Part shown: piece by piece, positions 46,901 to 55,372 of the stretch
Numbering within the stretch: the first letter of the stretch is position 1
Layout of the letters: each line of letters begins with the position of its first letter
DNA from: Siderastrea radians
Taxonomy: Eukaryota > Cnidaria > Anthozoa > Scleractinia > Rhizangiidae
Direction of reading: 5' to 3'
Assembly (NCBI GenBank): GCA_964017195.1
Contig: OZ024894.1
Span: 2,370,260 to 2,434,259, forward strand
Length of the DNA stretch: 64,000 nt
Notes under the pieces: generated by a model
Databases searched by the model: none
Told to the model about the DNA's origin: nothing
The model's input: the letters and a program-made list of their open reading frames with translations, nothing else
Position numbers and translations under genes: made by a program

Positions 46901-47972
46901 GGACAGTGTCCTTTATTTATCTAAATGGTTGTTGTGAATGGACTGCTTTCACCCGTGTGAAAAAGTGTGTTACTTCATTGAAACAGAAGCAAGCATTAGT
47001 AGAGAGTTGATCTGAAGTTGTACCGCCCAAAGTTGGTTCCATTCTCATAGACTACGAGCAGTCTCTCAATTTTCTCTGGTGCGTGCACACCGACTGTCCG
47101 TACGTACGCACGTCGCCCCGGATGAAATTGCATTCATACAGCTATTTAATTTCAATTAACGTTGTCATATGGAAGCTTAAGCCTATGCGACAAGACCGCA
47201 GGTAATATGGTATTGTTATTCCTAAGTTTACCAAAATCAGCAGTACCTTTCTTGTCGTGCAATAGCAAAGCATATGAAAGAGTTTTTATAGGATAAAAAA
47301 AAACCTGAAAGAATTATTTTCAGATAGAGTTCTCGTTTAAAACATCATTTTTAATCTCACCGATCTTTTTGCCTACTCGATTAAAACGGGAAATTTAAAT
47401 TATGTGGGTACACGTGAAGCATGTGCGTTGGTATGGAAATTTGAAGTCGGAAAAACAGCATCATGAAAAAAATATGGAACTTGAATTTTCGCGCATCATA
47501 ACAAGTACTAACAACTGAAAATGAAAAGCGGAATCAGGATTGTTGCTGACAATAATCGGATGGGGCCCATTTACTACTTGCACTAAGAAATCTGAGGTAA
47601 CCGTAAAACTAAGACTGATTTGCAGCTACCGCACTACCCTTTGGTCTTGTCTTGTAAACTTGAAATGTTCCAACAACCTTTCTCGATCGTATGTTGAAGA
47701 TAACTTAAATTCTCCTATTGTAATTAGGATTCAAATAAGAAATCTATTTAAAAAATAATGGATTAAATGGATAACAACGACGAACGAAATGCTCCTCTCA
47801 CCTGGACATGCGTGTGCGTTACACCAGCTTCTTTCCCGTGCTGCTCCTGGACAAGATTTCCCGCCAAAACTCGGCGCTGGTCGCGTACAGCTTCTGGAAC
47901 GTTCTAGCAAAGCAGTTCCACATAAGTTGCTACAAGCACTCCATGCACTCCAAGTTGACCAGCCTCCGTCAA
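21774..47972 (-). CDS. Adhesion G-protein-coupled receptor (TSP1, HormR, GAIN/GPS, 7TM), 5' end not found
   Basis: Exons in gene order: 47972-47802, 43756-43733, 43107-42949, 42870-42772, 42504-42410, 41368-41090, 37950-37813, 37694-37431, 33287-33105, 28972-28760, 28558-28393, 27184-27048, 26893-26639, 22386-22201 and 22099-21774. Phases agree at every junction except the one discussed under the tail, giving about 898 residues. Domain order: thrombospondin type 1 repeat, Ser/Thr-rich linker, hormone-receptor domain, GAIN domain ending in a GPS, seven-helix adhesion-GPCR domain, cytoplasmic tail of about 170 residues. The GPS has CECDHLTIF, so self-cleavage before the Thr is expected, giving an extracellular fragment and a tethered-agonist 7TM fragment. 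TSP1 plus HormR plus GAIN is the order of vertebrate BAI (ADGRB) receptors, but orthology is not shown. The signal peptide and any further ectodomain exons should lie right of 47972 and were not recognised. Confidence 0.9.
22409..23590. mobile_element. P-element-like (THAP) transposon remnant with about 200-bp inverted ends
   Basis: The left end starts AAGGAGAAGGTCACTCCAGA and the right end is its inverted copy (TCTGGAGTGACCTCCTTC). Similarity continues inwards for about 200 bp, including AACTCAAACAACGG/CCGTTGTTTGAG and a GCCGCCATTTTGGATAGCG segment. The interior carries a decayed minus-strand THAP-like coding piece (23080-23274). A related element lies at 57661-58754. P elements encode THAP-domain transposases, so the superfamily call is reasonable; no transposase core is left. 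Confidence 0.7.
23080..23274 (-). pseudogene. Broken THAP zinc-finger fragment
   Basis: On the minus strand an ATG with MPSC is followed, after a frameshift, by DCNNTSEKDQ and ITFHQLP, and after another by LAKQWLDQLR. These are the successive parts of a THAP domain (C..C, then FH.LP, then QW). At least two frame breaks and an in-frame stop make it non-functional. It belongs to the surrounding inverted-repeat element. Confidence 0.6.
23818..23930 (-). mobile_element. tRNA-Thr-derived SINE
   Basis: The minus strand reads like a tRNA between 23927 and 23856: D-arm AGCTCAGTGGTAGAGC, anticodon loop CTAGTAA (AGT, threonine), B-box AGGTTCGACTCC and a pairing acceptor CTCC/GGGAG. One base is missing from the 3' side of the anticodon stem. 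Directly 3' comes a non-tRNA tail, AACTTGGATTTTTCTTCC and so on, so this is a SINE and not a working tRNA gene. Confidence 0.75.
24074..24136 (-). mobile_element. 3' fragment of the same tRNA-derived SINE
   Basis: This repeats the tail of the preceding SINE on the same strand (GGGAGAACTTGGATTTTTTT, then CACTAACTGAATAAA) but lacks the tRNA-like head, so it is 5'-truncated just inside the B-box. Confidence 0.65.
24137..24391 (-). CDS. Unassigned coding-looking open frame in a receptor intron
   Basis: The minus-strand frame encodes a hydrophilic segment with SLDEDQAVVK, then TASEEHAKNIEAFNK and RFAEWRTANI, which looks more protein-like than most chance frames here. It lies between the last 7TM exon and the tail exons of the receptor, and its 3' side abuts the truncated SINE. 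An AG just upstream would start it in frame with VRKE, close to the adhesion-GPCR residues that follow helix 7, but that frame stops after 13 codons. It may be an old retroposed fragment or a chance frame. No family recognised. Confidence 0.2.
25211..26337. mobile_element. Foldback element with GTAAGCGACCAC subterminal repeats
   Basis: Ends are TACAGTCGAA and TTCGACTGTA. Both flanks carry several copies of CGTAAGCGACCAC or its complement. Inner arms around 25440-25505 and 25960-26045 are also inverted (CCAAATGTGTGTTTGGTGGA against TCCACCAAAAACACATTTGG). The TA at each tip suggests TA target-site insertion as in the Tc1/mariner-pogo group. No transposase remains. Confidence 0.7.
26639..28972 (-). 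CDS. Seven-transmembrane exons of the adhesion GPCR
   Basis: Four exons. 28972-28760 carries the stalk and helices 1-2 (IISIVGCSISLLAVL). 28558-28393 has helices 3-4 (the family Cys in AGCPVV, then FSWLLCEG) and ends in FGWG split across the junction. 27184-27048 completes it as GFPAVVVAISL, then the second extracellular loop with YGS...CWLD and helix 5. 26893-26639 holds the rest of helix 5, the third loop and helices 6-7 (LLPLLGITWLFGLL, then SLQGLVIFIFHC). The WGFP, CWL, TWLFG and SLQG motifs are diagnostic of adhesion (class B2) receptors. All four are undamaged, so the 7TM domain looks functional. Confidence 0.95.
27475..28075 (+). mobile_element. 3' end of a LINE, in a receptor intron
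   Basis: Across two frames the plus strand encodes a LINE C-terminal region with LCSLCN, then EDETHFLLDCPNYS, a CCHC-type finger, and a stop near 27937. An AATAAA-like end and a (TTG)n tail follow at about 28050-28075. The copy is 5'-truncated and frameshifted. Confidence 0.75.
29043..29132 (-). pseudogene. Truncated duplicate of the TM1 exon
   Basis: This copies the 5' half of exon 28972-28760: the acceptor (TATACAG then GAACTT), a diverged stalk and an identical IISIVGCSISLLAVLI. It then diverges in mid helix and meets a stop shortly after, with no matching donor. The copied unit is about 165 bp and tandem. If spliced in, it would truncate the receptor inside helix 1. Confidence 0.7.
30565..31035. 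mobile_element. MITE with TAAGAAC repeats
   Basis: Ends ACACTCTTTTTTTTATAAGA and TTATAAAAAAAAGAGTGT are inverted. Inside, TTAAGAAC or ATAAGAAC occurs about eight times. About 470 bp, in a receptor intron, non-coding. Confidence 0.7.
31414..32695. mobile_element. pogo/Tigger-like inverted-repeat element
   Basis: Ends TACAGTGAAATCCCGATTTT and AAAATCGGAATTCCACTGTA form terminal inverted repeats with TA at both tips, the pattern of pogo/Tigger elements. Subterminal TCGATTTTTCGAAC units recur near 31440, 31985 and 32605. No transposase frame remains. A second MITE (31496-31950) is inserted in the left part. Confidence 0.7.
31496..31950. mobile_element. Nested MITE with a CTTCGGAA repeat core
   Basis: The tips ATACCTGCCAACTC and AGTTGGCAGGTAT are inverted, followed inwards by CTCACGC repeats. 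The core (about 31720-31880) is a degenerate tandem array with CTTCGGAA, GTTCGGAA or GTCGGAA about every 18 bp. Confidence 0.7.
33105..33287 (-). CDS. GPS exon of the adhesion GPCR
   Basis: Sixty-one codons, phase 0 at both ends. It carries CVFW, WNTSGCKLV and TTCECDHLTIFAALMDP, the full GPS cysteine and tryptophan pattern. HL-T is the expected autoproteolysis site, and the residues after it form the tethered agonist. It lies between the GAIN exons and the TM1 exon, as expected. Confidence 0.95.
33594..36850 (-). mobile_element. Nearly full-length CR1/L2-type LINE, frameshifted
   Basis: Three adjoining minus-strand frames: 36786-35614 has an APE-type endonuclease (SETWLSS, GGVCLYVK, AGDFNR, then LSDHV), 35593-35078 a connecting region, and 35150-33744 the reverse transcriptase (DFRKAFDLVDH, GVPQGTRLGPWLF, KFADDTT) and C-terminal part. 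Frame breaks lie near 35600 and 35130. The 3' end on this strand is a (TCTAA)n array at 33644-33594, a typical LINE tail. It fills the intron between the GPS exon and the preceding GAIN exon, in the same orientation as the gene. Confidence 0.9.
37431..41368 (-). CDS. GAIN-domain exons of the adhesion GPCR
   Basis: Three phase-0 exons: 41368-41090 (93 codons), 37950-37813 (46) and 37694-37431 (88). With the GPS exon they make about 290 residues, the usual GAIN size. The first has the helical subdomain A pattern (DLATAVDILVKMAKYN, then NYAQVASNLL) seen after HormR domains. The last has beta-sandwich-like segments (IVYLTLNDVLSL, then KVKIVLHN). Donors and acceptors are all consensus. Confidence 0.85.
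38104..38146 (+). ncRNA. Second hammerhead-ribozyme-like motif
   Basis: It has the same layout as the copy at 15741-15783: GACT, CTGATGA, stem II closed by GAC/GTC, GAAACGTC and AGTC. It differs by a T in place of C after CTGATGA. The conserved core and paired stem I in two separated copies support a structured RNA, with the same reservation about the extra base. Confidence 0.5.
38104..38240 (+). mobile_element. Isolated Penelope-like terminal repeat fragment
   Basis: This 137-bp segment is nearly identical to the minus strand of 15653-15783, from the hammerhead-like core through CGATCACAATTTACCGAATT to CTCCTGGGTTCAAACC. No reverse transcriptase is attached, so it is a solo or broken terminal repeat in a receptor intron. 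Confidence 0.8.
38366..40848. mobile_element. Inverted-repeat element of about 2.5 kb enclosing a second element
   Basis: Left end TTAAAGGCCCACCTTCACCC and right end GGGTGAAGGTGGGCCTTTAA are inverted repeats of about 30 bp that continue into AAACGGCCTTGCG. Inside lies the complete foldback element 38429-39654. No transposase was recognised in the remainder. Confidence 0.7.
38429..39654. mobile_element. Mutator-like foldback element with 11-bp flanking duplication
   Basis: About 130-bp inverted ends (AGCCTGCGTAGCAGGCGT at the left tip) include a GGGGAAGG-rich part and AAAGACCCCCATTTTT. The direct repeat atgaatttcgt flanks it at 38418-38428 and 39655-39665. Long inverted ends with a 9-11-bp duplication fit Mutator-like non-autonomous elements. 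Confidence 0.75.
40857..41050. repeat. (ATG)n microsatellite
   Basis: Long ATG/GAT array with GGT and GGC interruptions, just before the donor of receptor exon 41368-41090. It yields spurious poly-Met, poly-Ser and poly-Ile open frames. Confidence 0.95.
42410..43756 (-). CDS. Linker and hormone-receptor-domain exons of the adhesion GPCR
   Basis: A 24-nt microexon (43756-43733, encoding PIIFPRP) is followed by exon 43107-42949, a Ser/Thr/Pro-rich mucin-like linker, then two HormR exons, 42870-42772 and 42504-42410. Across the split the domain reads KCPEERLDGVSW, then CPKGARGTASRKC and DGTWKDINFTGC. This has the Cys and Trp pattern of HormR domains that precede GAIN. The first three exons all end in phase 1; the last ends in phase 0 into the GAIN exons. 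Confidence 0.88.
44949..45085. mobile_element. Mutator-like MITE inserted in the D8C exon
   Basis: Tips TAGCCTGCATAGCAAGCG and CACTTGCTACGTAGGCTA are inverted, and the direct repeat acagtaacgg flanks it at 44939-44948 and 45086-45095. The tips resemble those of the foldback element at 38429-39654, so they are probably related. Confidence 0.8.
45086..45433 (-). pseudogene. Dead uromodulin-type D8C exon of the receptor locus
   Basis: The minus strand encodes most of a D8C domain: CVNYETLSES, CDNGLAKGWYRF, CVPKNHCGTHEAGWLNG, CCEWATVIRVRNCGSFFVY, then HYRYC. No AG lies where the acceptor should be (the sequence is TTTTTTCTCTAATGTG), the codon before the first Cys is a stop, and a MITE inserted at the 3' end adds a stop before any donor. 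It would fit between the TSP1 exon and the microexon by position and phase, so it is probably a lost ectodomain exon. Confidence 0.75.
46131..46163 (+). other. Candidate plus-strand microexon in the inverted duplication
   Basis: TTTTTTTCAG precedes and GTGAGC follows 33 nt that encode PTKPPTSGSS with phase 1 at both ends, like the minus-strand microexon at 43733-43756. It lies in the spacer of the inverted repeat, upstream of the plus-strand D8C copy. It may be a remnant of a duplicated receptor gene. Confidence 0.4.
46272..46375. repeat. (ATC)n/(ACC)n microsatellite
   Basis: An ATC/ACC array at the inner edge of the right arm of the inverted duplication, preceded by a G run. Similar arrays occur at 24560-24605 and 55268-55371 (AAT with GAT). 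Confidence 0.95.
46674..46985 (+). pseudogene. Second dead D8C exon, inverted copy
   Basis: The plus strand encodes CENYKTLSQ, CDNGLAKDWYRF and CVPKYHCGTHEAGWFNG. A five-base insertion near 46873 then shifts the frame, and VERTVSFIYLNGCCEW continues in another frame. The acceptor AG is also missing (CTCTCGAATG). It is the inverted duplicate of 45086-45433. Confidence 0.75.
47802..47972 (-). CDS. Thrombospondin type 1 repeat exon of the adhesion GPCR
   Basis: Fifty-six codons plus split bases, phase 1 at both ends, the classic shuffling unit. It reads WSTWSAWSACSNLCG, then RSRSCTRP, CPG and CNAHACP: three Trp in the WxxWxxW ladder and six Cys in TSP1 spacing. Acceptor TCATACGAACAG and donor GTGAGA are good. 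It joins the microexon at 43756 in phase. This is the most 5' receptor exon I can support. Confidence 0.85.
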
Positions 47973-49919
47973 CTGTTCGTATGATAGAAAAGGCAACGAA
48001 GAAAATTAAGCACTACTACAGATTTTGAATTTTGCTCCAATTTGGAGGGTTGTGACTCTGACGTCTTCCTGTAAATAAAATTGTATAGAACACGACAAAT
48101 GAAAATGATACAACGTTTTTTCGATCAGAATAGACCTTTTCTTGTAAGGGATACTCGAGTAAGAGACAAAGCCCGTGAGGTCTCACGGCAATCGCATGTC
48201 TCACGGAAACTACACGCGCAATTCTTTTCTCACGGTATTCCACAGATGCTGATGCTTTGCATCAGTCTAATAGTCCCTAACTCGAAGAGGAATGCAGACG
48301 AAACCACATTTTCTTATTGTGTTGAACATGTAACCAATCGAAGTGGTTGGACCAATAGCGCGAATTTTCTTGTACAGTTCGATAAACTGGTGCGTTTAGA
48401 CAGAGTCATTCACCCGGAAAATGGTTCGTAGGATGTATGAATGCAATGGGATGACTCTGTGAAAAGTTCGCCTACCACTACCGTTAAGATTTCGTTTTGC
48501 AAAGTCTTTTAAAAAATGCTCTTAAAGTCTGTCTTCCGAAATCTTAACCTTCGGTCAGAAATGTTTTCAGAATGCTGTAAGCAGCAACTCCACGAACGTA
48601 AATCATTCATTTGCTTTATATAAATAGTGATTAGTCAACGTGCCCTCTGATTGGCTGGCTTGGCTGCTGTTTGAGAAGTCCTACGTCAGTCCGGCTTTCA
48701 CTGAAAGTTCTAGCTTTAGTTCACTTTAAGTTCTAGTTTACAGTGATGCTTGGAAAACGAACTGACGAGTAATCGTAAGTCTAGGGCATCTCAAACGAAG
48801 TTGTCTTAATGTCTTTTCGCGTTGAGATTACGGACTTTGTTCAGTTCTCAACTCGGTGTTCGCATCATGCCAAGCAAACGTTTTACTAAATGCTTGCTGT
48901 CAAAATATTTTCAAGCTTTCCTTTGAGACGAAAAAAAAAAACAAACAAATCAAAACAAAACAAAACAAAAACAAACAAACAAAACAAAAACAACAAAAAA
49001 ACAAACTAAAACCTCATTACTTTTTGTTCTCCTGTTGAGAGAATGACTCGAAATATTCCTCCTGACGTTCTATGAGCAGTTTGTGTACACAAAGAGTGGT
49101 TTAATAGTTTTAATTTCAGCACAGCCTTGAGCCAAATGGCACATATCCCCATGATGTAGCCTCTTTAAGAGTACGCAGCTACATTTTTTCAGGAGTGAAA
49201 GATCCTGCGAATGAAACTTTCTTGACAACAGACTCTAACTACTTGATCGATTATAAGTTAACTATTCTCTGTTTGTGTGATGGATTGTCAACTCGACTGT
49301 CTCGTTTAGGGTGAAGTAAAGTACAGTCAAGCAAATTATTTTCTGCACTTAACTGATTACATTTGAAAATCCAGTCAGTACCTTGTCGATTATTTTCCTG
49401 AGGACGAAGGTTTCATTAAAAAAAAGAAGAAGAAAAAAAACTGTCGGACGTACCTTGGGTTTTTGTTGTTTAACAAGATAAAGTAAATACTATGGATTGT
49501 GGCGCTGCTGGGGGCTTGTAACGGCAAGATGGTTGCCATTTTGAATTCAAATATTATCAATACACGGCGGAAATTTAAAATTTTGGTCGGAGACATAAAA
49601 TAAAATAAAGCGAAACTTAATTGAACACTTTGTTCCTTTTTCTGGACATTTTGTGCTTCTTTCACTGGAAAATAGGTAAAAACACACACATTTATTCAAA
49701 AATGGTTGACCATACTCTACTTATGACGTCATAGCTTGTAACCATAGCAACTGATTCTCACCAAACCTGTACCAAAATGTAATACGAAGACACAAATGGT
49801 GAGAGTGGTAATCGAAGATTATCCACAGAAGAGTAACGTTTATGGTATTTGGCCATGGAGTGCTAAAGGTAGCGTCCGTGATATCAAGAAGTCCACACAG
49901 TCAACAGAGTCACGTTAGA

Positions 49920-52644
49920 GTGCTTAACCTAAATGTAATAACTGACCCTAAATGTAACCAAGTCCTAAATGTAATAACATTTGGCTTCTAACTCTAAAGT
50001 GTGACGCGTTCTTTACTGACGTGAGGGAAATGTCTAGCTAGCGAGGTCTTAAATTCCTGCACCAAGACATTTTAGTTGGAACTTTCTATTGTACTCCAAA
50101 TGGATCAAGCGATTTTATTGATCTCTTTCAGGAAAGCTTGGAGAGAGCTTCTGTTGATAACAAGGAAATGATCCTAACGGGTGATTGTAATTATGATTTA
50201 CTCTCAAGATCCCCGAGCGGTGACTGCAAGAAACTAAAAGACCTGTTCAAGAGCATGGGTCTTTTGCAACTTATCAAAGAACCGACAAGGATTACAAGCA
50301 CCACCACCACCTTGCTGGATCTTTTTCTCTGTTCTCATTATTTTGGTCCGTAAAATCAATGAGCTACGACAGAAGCCTAGACTGATAAATTGCCGGAATT
50401 ATGCAAATTATAACCCTACATTATTTCATGATGACCCAGAGGCTGCCCCGTGGGACGAAGTTCTGGCACTTCAAGATGTTAACGAGGCCTGGCTAGCTTG
50501 GAAAAACGTATTTACTAATTTGTGTGATAAACACGCCCCTTTTGTCACCAGAAAGGTGCGTGGTCGGATGTGCCCGTGGATATCACGTGAAATCAAAGCC
50601 TTGATGCGCCAGAGAGATTATTTTTTGAAAAAAGCGCGCCAAACAAACAATGAATTGTACTGGAGTTCCTATCGGCGGTTTCGTAATTCCGTGTTTAACA
50701 AAATTAAATTTGAGAAGGGCCGCTACCACCAGAAATTGCTTGAGGAGAATATGGATAACTCTAAACGTTTCCTGAAAACTGTCAAAAAGATTTTTCCAAG
50801 CAAGAACACTGATAACTCACCACTCCAGTCGCTTAAAGTTGATGGTGAGACGATAAGTGACAAGTTTCAAATTGCAAATTCCCTTAATCGTTATTTCACC
50901 ACAATAGTCCAAAAACTTGTTGCGAATAACACTTCTTCCTCTTCTGTTAACGACAATAACATGGCAACTCCATTTACTGATCATATATTTAGATTTAAAC
51001 CGGACTCAGAGAGGTTCACCTACCGACAGTTACGCTTGATTAAATCGAACAAAGCAGCAGGTTTGGACAATATTCCTGCTCGGCTATTAAAAGACAGTGC
51101 CGTTGTAACCGCTCGCTACATCACGCACTTGATCCTGACCTATCCTTATCGTCTGCATGTTTTCCAAGCGAATGGAAAAATGCTAAGGTCACACCGATTC
51201 ACAAGTCTGGAGCTAAAAATGATCCCGATAATTATCGTCCAATCTCAGTTCTGCCTATTTTATCTAAAATCATGGAGAGAGCAGTGTGTCAACAGCTGCA
51301 AAGCTATTTGGAAGAGAACTGCCTACTTAGCAAGTTTCAATTTGGTTTTCGCAAGAATCACTCCACTCAGCTATCTGTAACATACTTCACAGATAAAATT
51401 TTGAAAGCCATGGATCAAGGAAATCTGACTGGTGCTTTATTTATCGACTTGAAGAAAGCCTTTGATACTCTACCTCACGAGAGTCTTCTGCGGAAATTAA
51501 AGAGTTATGGAATTACGGACATCACCCTAGCCTGGTTTTCTGATTACCTATCAAACAGGAATCAAGTAGTGTGTAGACGGTACTTGCTCGGATCTTCAGC
51601 CTGTCCTAACTGGAGTACCCCAGGGTAGCATCCTCGGTCCGTTACTTTTTATATTGTACATTAATGACCTTCCATCTTGCCTACAATTTTCAGAAGTGGT
51701 GATGTATGCTGACGACACCGTAATCTACTTCTCTTGTAATTCCATCTCTGAAACTGAGATGAAACTGTCCCTAGATCTGGCGAATGTTTCACACTGGCTT
51801 AAAGAAAACAAACTTTTTCTGAATCTCAAAAAAACGGAATGCTTACTTTTTGGTACCAGACAACGACTGAAGGTTTCAGGAACCGCAGAGGACTTTTCAG
51901 TGACACTAGACGGGACTCCTATTAAGTTTTCCACAGTTTTCAAGTATCTGTGTGTTATACTTGATAACCATTTCTCTTTCAACGAACATATCAATTACGT
52001 GGCAGCCAAGGTATCCCAGAAACTAGGCATTCTTTGAAGAGTGAGGCCTCTATTAACAACAGAATCTGCTAACCGTTTGTATAAATCCATGATTTTACCG
52101 CTTCTTGAGTACTGTGACATCACATGGCATTGATGTGGTCATGAGAACCAGAAAAAGATCGAACGTTGGCAAGGAAGAGCTGGTCGCATTGTACTCAAAA
52201 ACTCTCAGCAATTGACAAGTGATGCCATCATCGGACGACTCGGATGGAAACCGCTCTCCGAAAGACGAGAGGAGCACATTAAAGAATTAGTTAAAAACTG
52301 TCTTAAGGGGCTTGTTCCCGATTTATTCAAGGGCTATTTTAAGATTAGACGCTGTGATATCCATTCAAATAATACTAGATTCAGCAAGAACCTTTTTATT
52401 GATAAAATTAAGTTAGAAATTTCGAAGCGTGCTTTTTATCATAAAGGTGCAGTTATTTTCAACTCATAATTTTTAGCATTTTTAGCCTTTTTTAACTTCC
52501 TACTGTTTTTAGAATGCACCTCATCTATGTCAATTTTCTATTTTTATATCTTATTATGTTTTTTTAAATTCATTTGTTATTTTACAGGGCCCACATTGAT
52601 AGCAGTTTCATAACTGAAGTGGTTACCCTGTATAAATATTTTTA

Positions 52645-52682
<38 letters not shown>

Positions 52683-53308
52683 ATTTGCACTTAATATTTG
52701 GACGTTATACTAACGTCATCAATGACATGATGTGTCACCCCATCTGTCCTCTTCAGCCCCGTCAAAAGGTCACTGTTAGTTTTTTTTCCAAACATTCTTA
52801 TGGTGATATAACAATCGTATTCATCTTCTCGAATGTTTAACCAGGCATTTGCCCATTTTAAATTAATAATTGTTTTTTTGAGTCCAAACTAAATTTGTTG
52901 TAGTCAGTACAACAAGTAATATTGCTTCGCTTTAGGCTTTGAAAATAGGAATAGTTCAGTAAGTAAGAATTAAAAAAAAAGGCACATTGACCAAAAATAA
53001 GTCATGGACTTATTCTCGGATGTTGATGACGTCACGTTTAATTTAGTAACGTGATTGATGTCTTTCATTCGTCACGTGGGTATTGTCGTCCGTTGGTCAT
53101 GTGGTTGTCGGTGAATGCAATCAATGACGTGACTGATGGCGTGACAGATGGCGTGACAGACCACTGAGTCGATTAATGACGTGTTAGTTACGCCATTGAT
53201 GACATAATTATGACTTCCAAATGTAAAGTCCAAATGTTATCACACTTAGGAGTTTATTACATTTGGGACTTTACAACATTTAGATTCCGTTATTACATTT
53301 AAGTCTTC
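49920..53308. mobile_element. Inverted-repeat element of about 3.4 kb carrying a LINE
   Basis: The left end has CTAAATGTAATAACT, CCTAAATGTAACC and CCTAAATGTAATAACATTT. The right end has the same words in inverse orientation (AAATGTTATCACACTTAGGA, GTTATTACATTTAAG). Right-side interior 53020-53200 has repeated TGACGTGA/TCACGTCA words. The LINE 50052-52682 occupies most of the inside. Probably a non-autonomous DNA transposon into which the LINE inserted. Confidence 0.6.
50052..52682 (+). mobile_element. Truncated LINE with frameshifts, CR1/L2-like
   Basis: It begins inside the endonuclease domain (VGTFYCTPNGSSDF, TGDCNYDLL). The reverse transcriptase follows in pieces: KSNKAAGLDNIPARLL, FGFRKNHST, FIDLKKAFDTLPH, INDLPS and MYADDTVIYF. 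At least three frameshifts (near 50345, 51160 and 51600) and stop codons (52036, 52132) disable it. The C-terminal part RWQGRAGRIVL to HKGAVIFNS is followed by a 3' tail ending in (ATT)n at about 52645-52682. Dead copy. Confidence 0.88.
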
Positions 53309-55329
53309 TATGTTCAACGGACGTAGCTTTACTCACCTTGTTAAAAAATAGTATTTGATTGCGTGATTACCTCGCCGTCAGGACCGGGTCTAGTAATACC
53401 CTTTTTTTTCCGTTTTTATTTTTCGTGATCACTTTCCCCAGACCTCCGGTTTTAGCTCAGCCATAGAAATACGCGTTGCAAACTTTCGATCAACGTAAGC
53501 ATTATTTTCAGTCGTTTAGCGTCGATTCGCCAATATATTCATAAAAGACGGATGCAATGGAATAAAAGTCTTTTTGACGAGGGCCAGAACAAGGATGCTA
53601 GCAAGCTTTGAAAGGCCCCGATTCGATCGAACAAACAAGGTTAAATATTCAACAGGAAATGCAAACATTTTTGGCAGTTTTGCTTAGCCTCGGCAAAATC
53701 TTTACGGAAATTTGTGTAGAAAGATACAAGGAATTCAATGGGGCTAACTGCTCTTCGACGAGAACGAATTGAAAGCCAACGTTTCATGCTACGTGCCATG
53801 ACACGTAAACATTACTTGAATGAAACACAGAAGCCGATTTTTGGGAAGTCCCTTGCTCAAACCACTCATCGAATCAGCGAATTCTTACCTAAGAATAGAC
53901 GTTTACGTTTTTTTTTCAGTAGATGCACGTTTCCTTTAGATTTTATTACAATTTTTTCGTTATCAATAAATCTATTTGAATTCCCGTGCCTTGTTATTTA
54001 GAATTACGTTGAGATCGCTGAGATGTCAGTTCGTTTAAAAAAACAAAAACAAAAACAAAACGTGACGTAACTGAGTCACGCTATAGTCAAATATTTCGAA
54101 TTTCTCACCTTCTTCTTCGCGAAGTTTAGAACAGGTGGATGATCAATGAATGACGGATGGGAAAGGGTTTCACACTATCAGGGATTCATGTTATCACAGG
54201 GAGAAGGGTGCGAAGAAGAGGTAAAGGGGAATGGCTGGAATGCCAGTAAACACGTCAAAGGCACGGCAAATCGCCAACTTCAAAAAATTACACCTCTTGG
54301 GCTCGACTAGCCCCAGACTTCCGGTTTTGGCTTGGCCAAGCAAATATTCATTGCAAACTTCCGCTACACCACTTGGGTGACCGTAATATATTTTCCTCCC
54401 TGAGGGGAGGGAGAACTTATATTACTTATGAAAATAATGAATCGGTTATCAGAGCTGGGTTTAGCTGGTCTTCGATGGTCTGGGCTGAGTAACAATGTTG
54501 AGGAGTTGAGGATCCTTTAACTTCATCAATTCGTAGAATCGAATGAAATCTATGCTCCATTGACTCTTGTAGAGGCTGTCGTTTTCTAACAAGGCCCTAC
54601 TGTTATTTGCATTGATCATCTCCTCCTTGCAGAAAAAAAAACACATTTTTCTACTAAAAATATAACACCAGCAAAAAAAACAAACAAACAGGCAAAAAAG
54701 CAACAACAACCACGAGATGTCCAGTCCGTAGGATGATTATTTATTTCATGCTTCTCCACAGGGAGCCCTTACATTAAAGAAGTGGTAATAAATAAAACAT
54801 TGAAGTTTGCTTTCCTTCGTTTTTCGTGAGTTTAATCGGGGAAGGCGGCCATTTTGAATAATTGTGACGCGGTCATTATTTCGAAGTCTGGGGTGAGTAA
54901 ATAAGATCGGGTGTTTTTCGGATTTTCTGATCGGGCGCCGGAAGCAATAAATAGACAAGGGATGAGACTCACCGACGGCTTTCGTCGAATGGCTGCCACC
55001 ATCAGGGAGTGACGGAAGTAGACTGAGAAAGATGACCGGAAGTTATATTACAAGCAGCCAATAACGAGTCTGTTAAAATCGGCTAACGGGAACTACACTA
55101 GAGATTATTCTGATCTCATTGAGGAAAAAGGCACAAAAATCAACATGTTTACAGTCCTGCTTAAGGTCATGGTTACTTATCAGCGCTTTAAATGAGACTT
55201 ATGTGTTTGACAAAGCGAAATGAAAATAAAACCCTGCAGACAGCTTTTAAAAATACTTTTTTTCCTTTAATAATAATAATAATAATGATAATAATAACAA
55301 TAATGATGATGATGATGATGATGATGATC

Positions 55330-55372
<43 letters not shown>

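Larger units (their letters stand above)
46376..48608. repeat. Right arm of the inverted duplication
   Basis: Inverted partner of 44445-45760. It is longer because a segment of about 1.4 kb (47000-48430), which holds the receptor's TSP1 exon, has no counterpart in the left arm. A separate direct repeat links 45915-46030 and 48805-48915 (CTCAACTCGGTGTTCGCATC). Confidence 0.8.
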
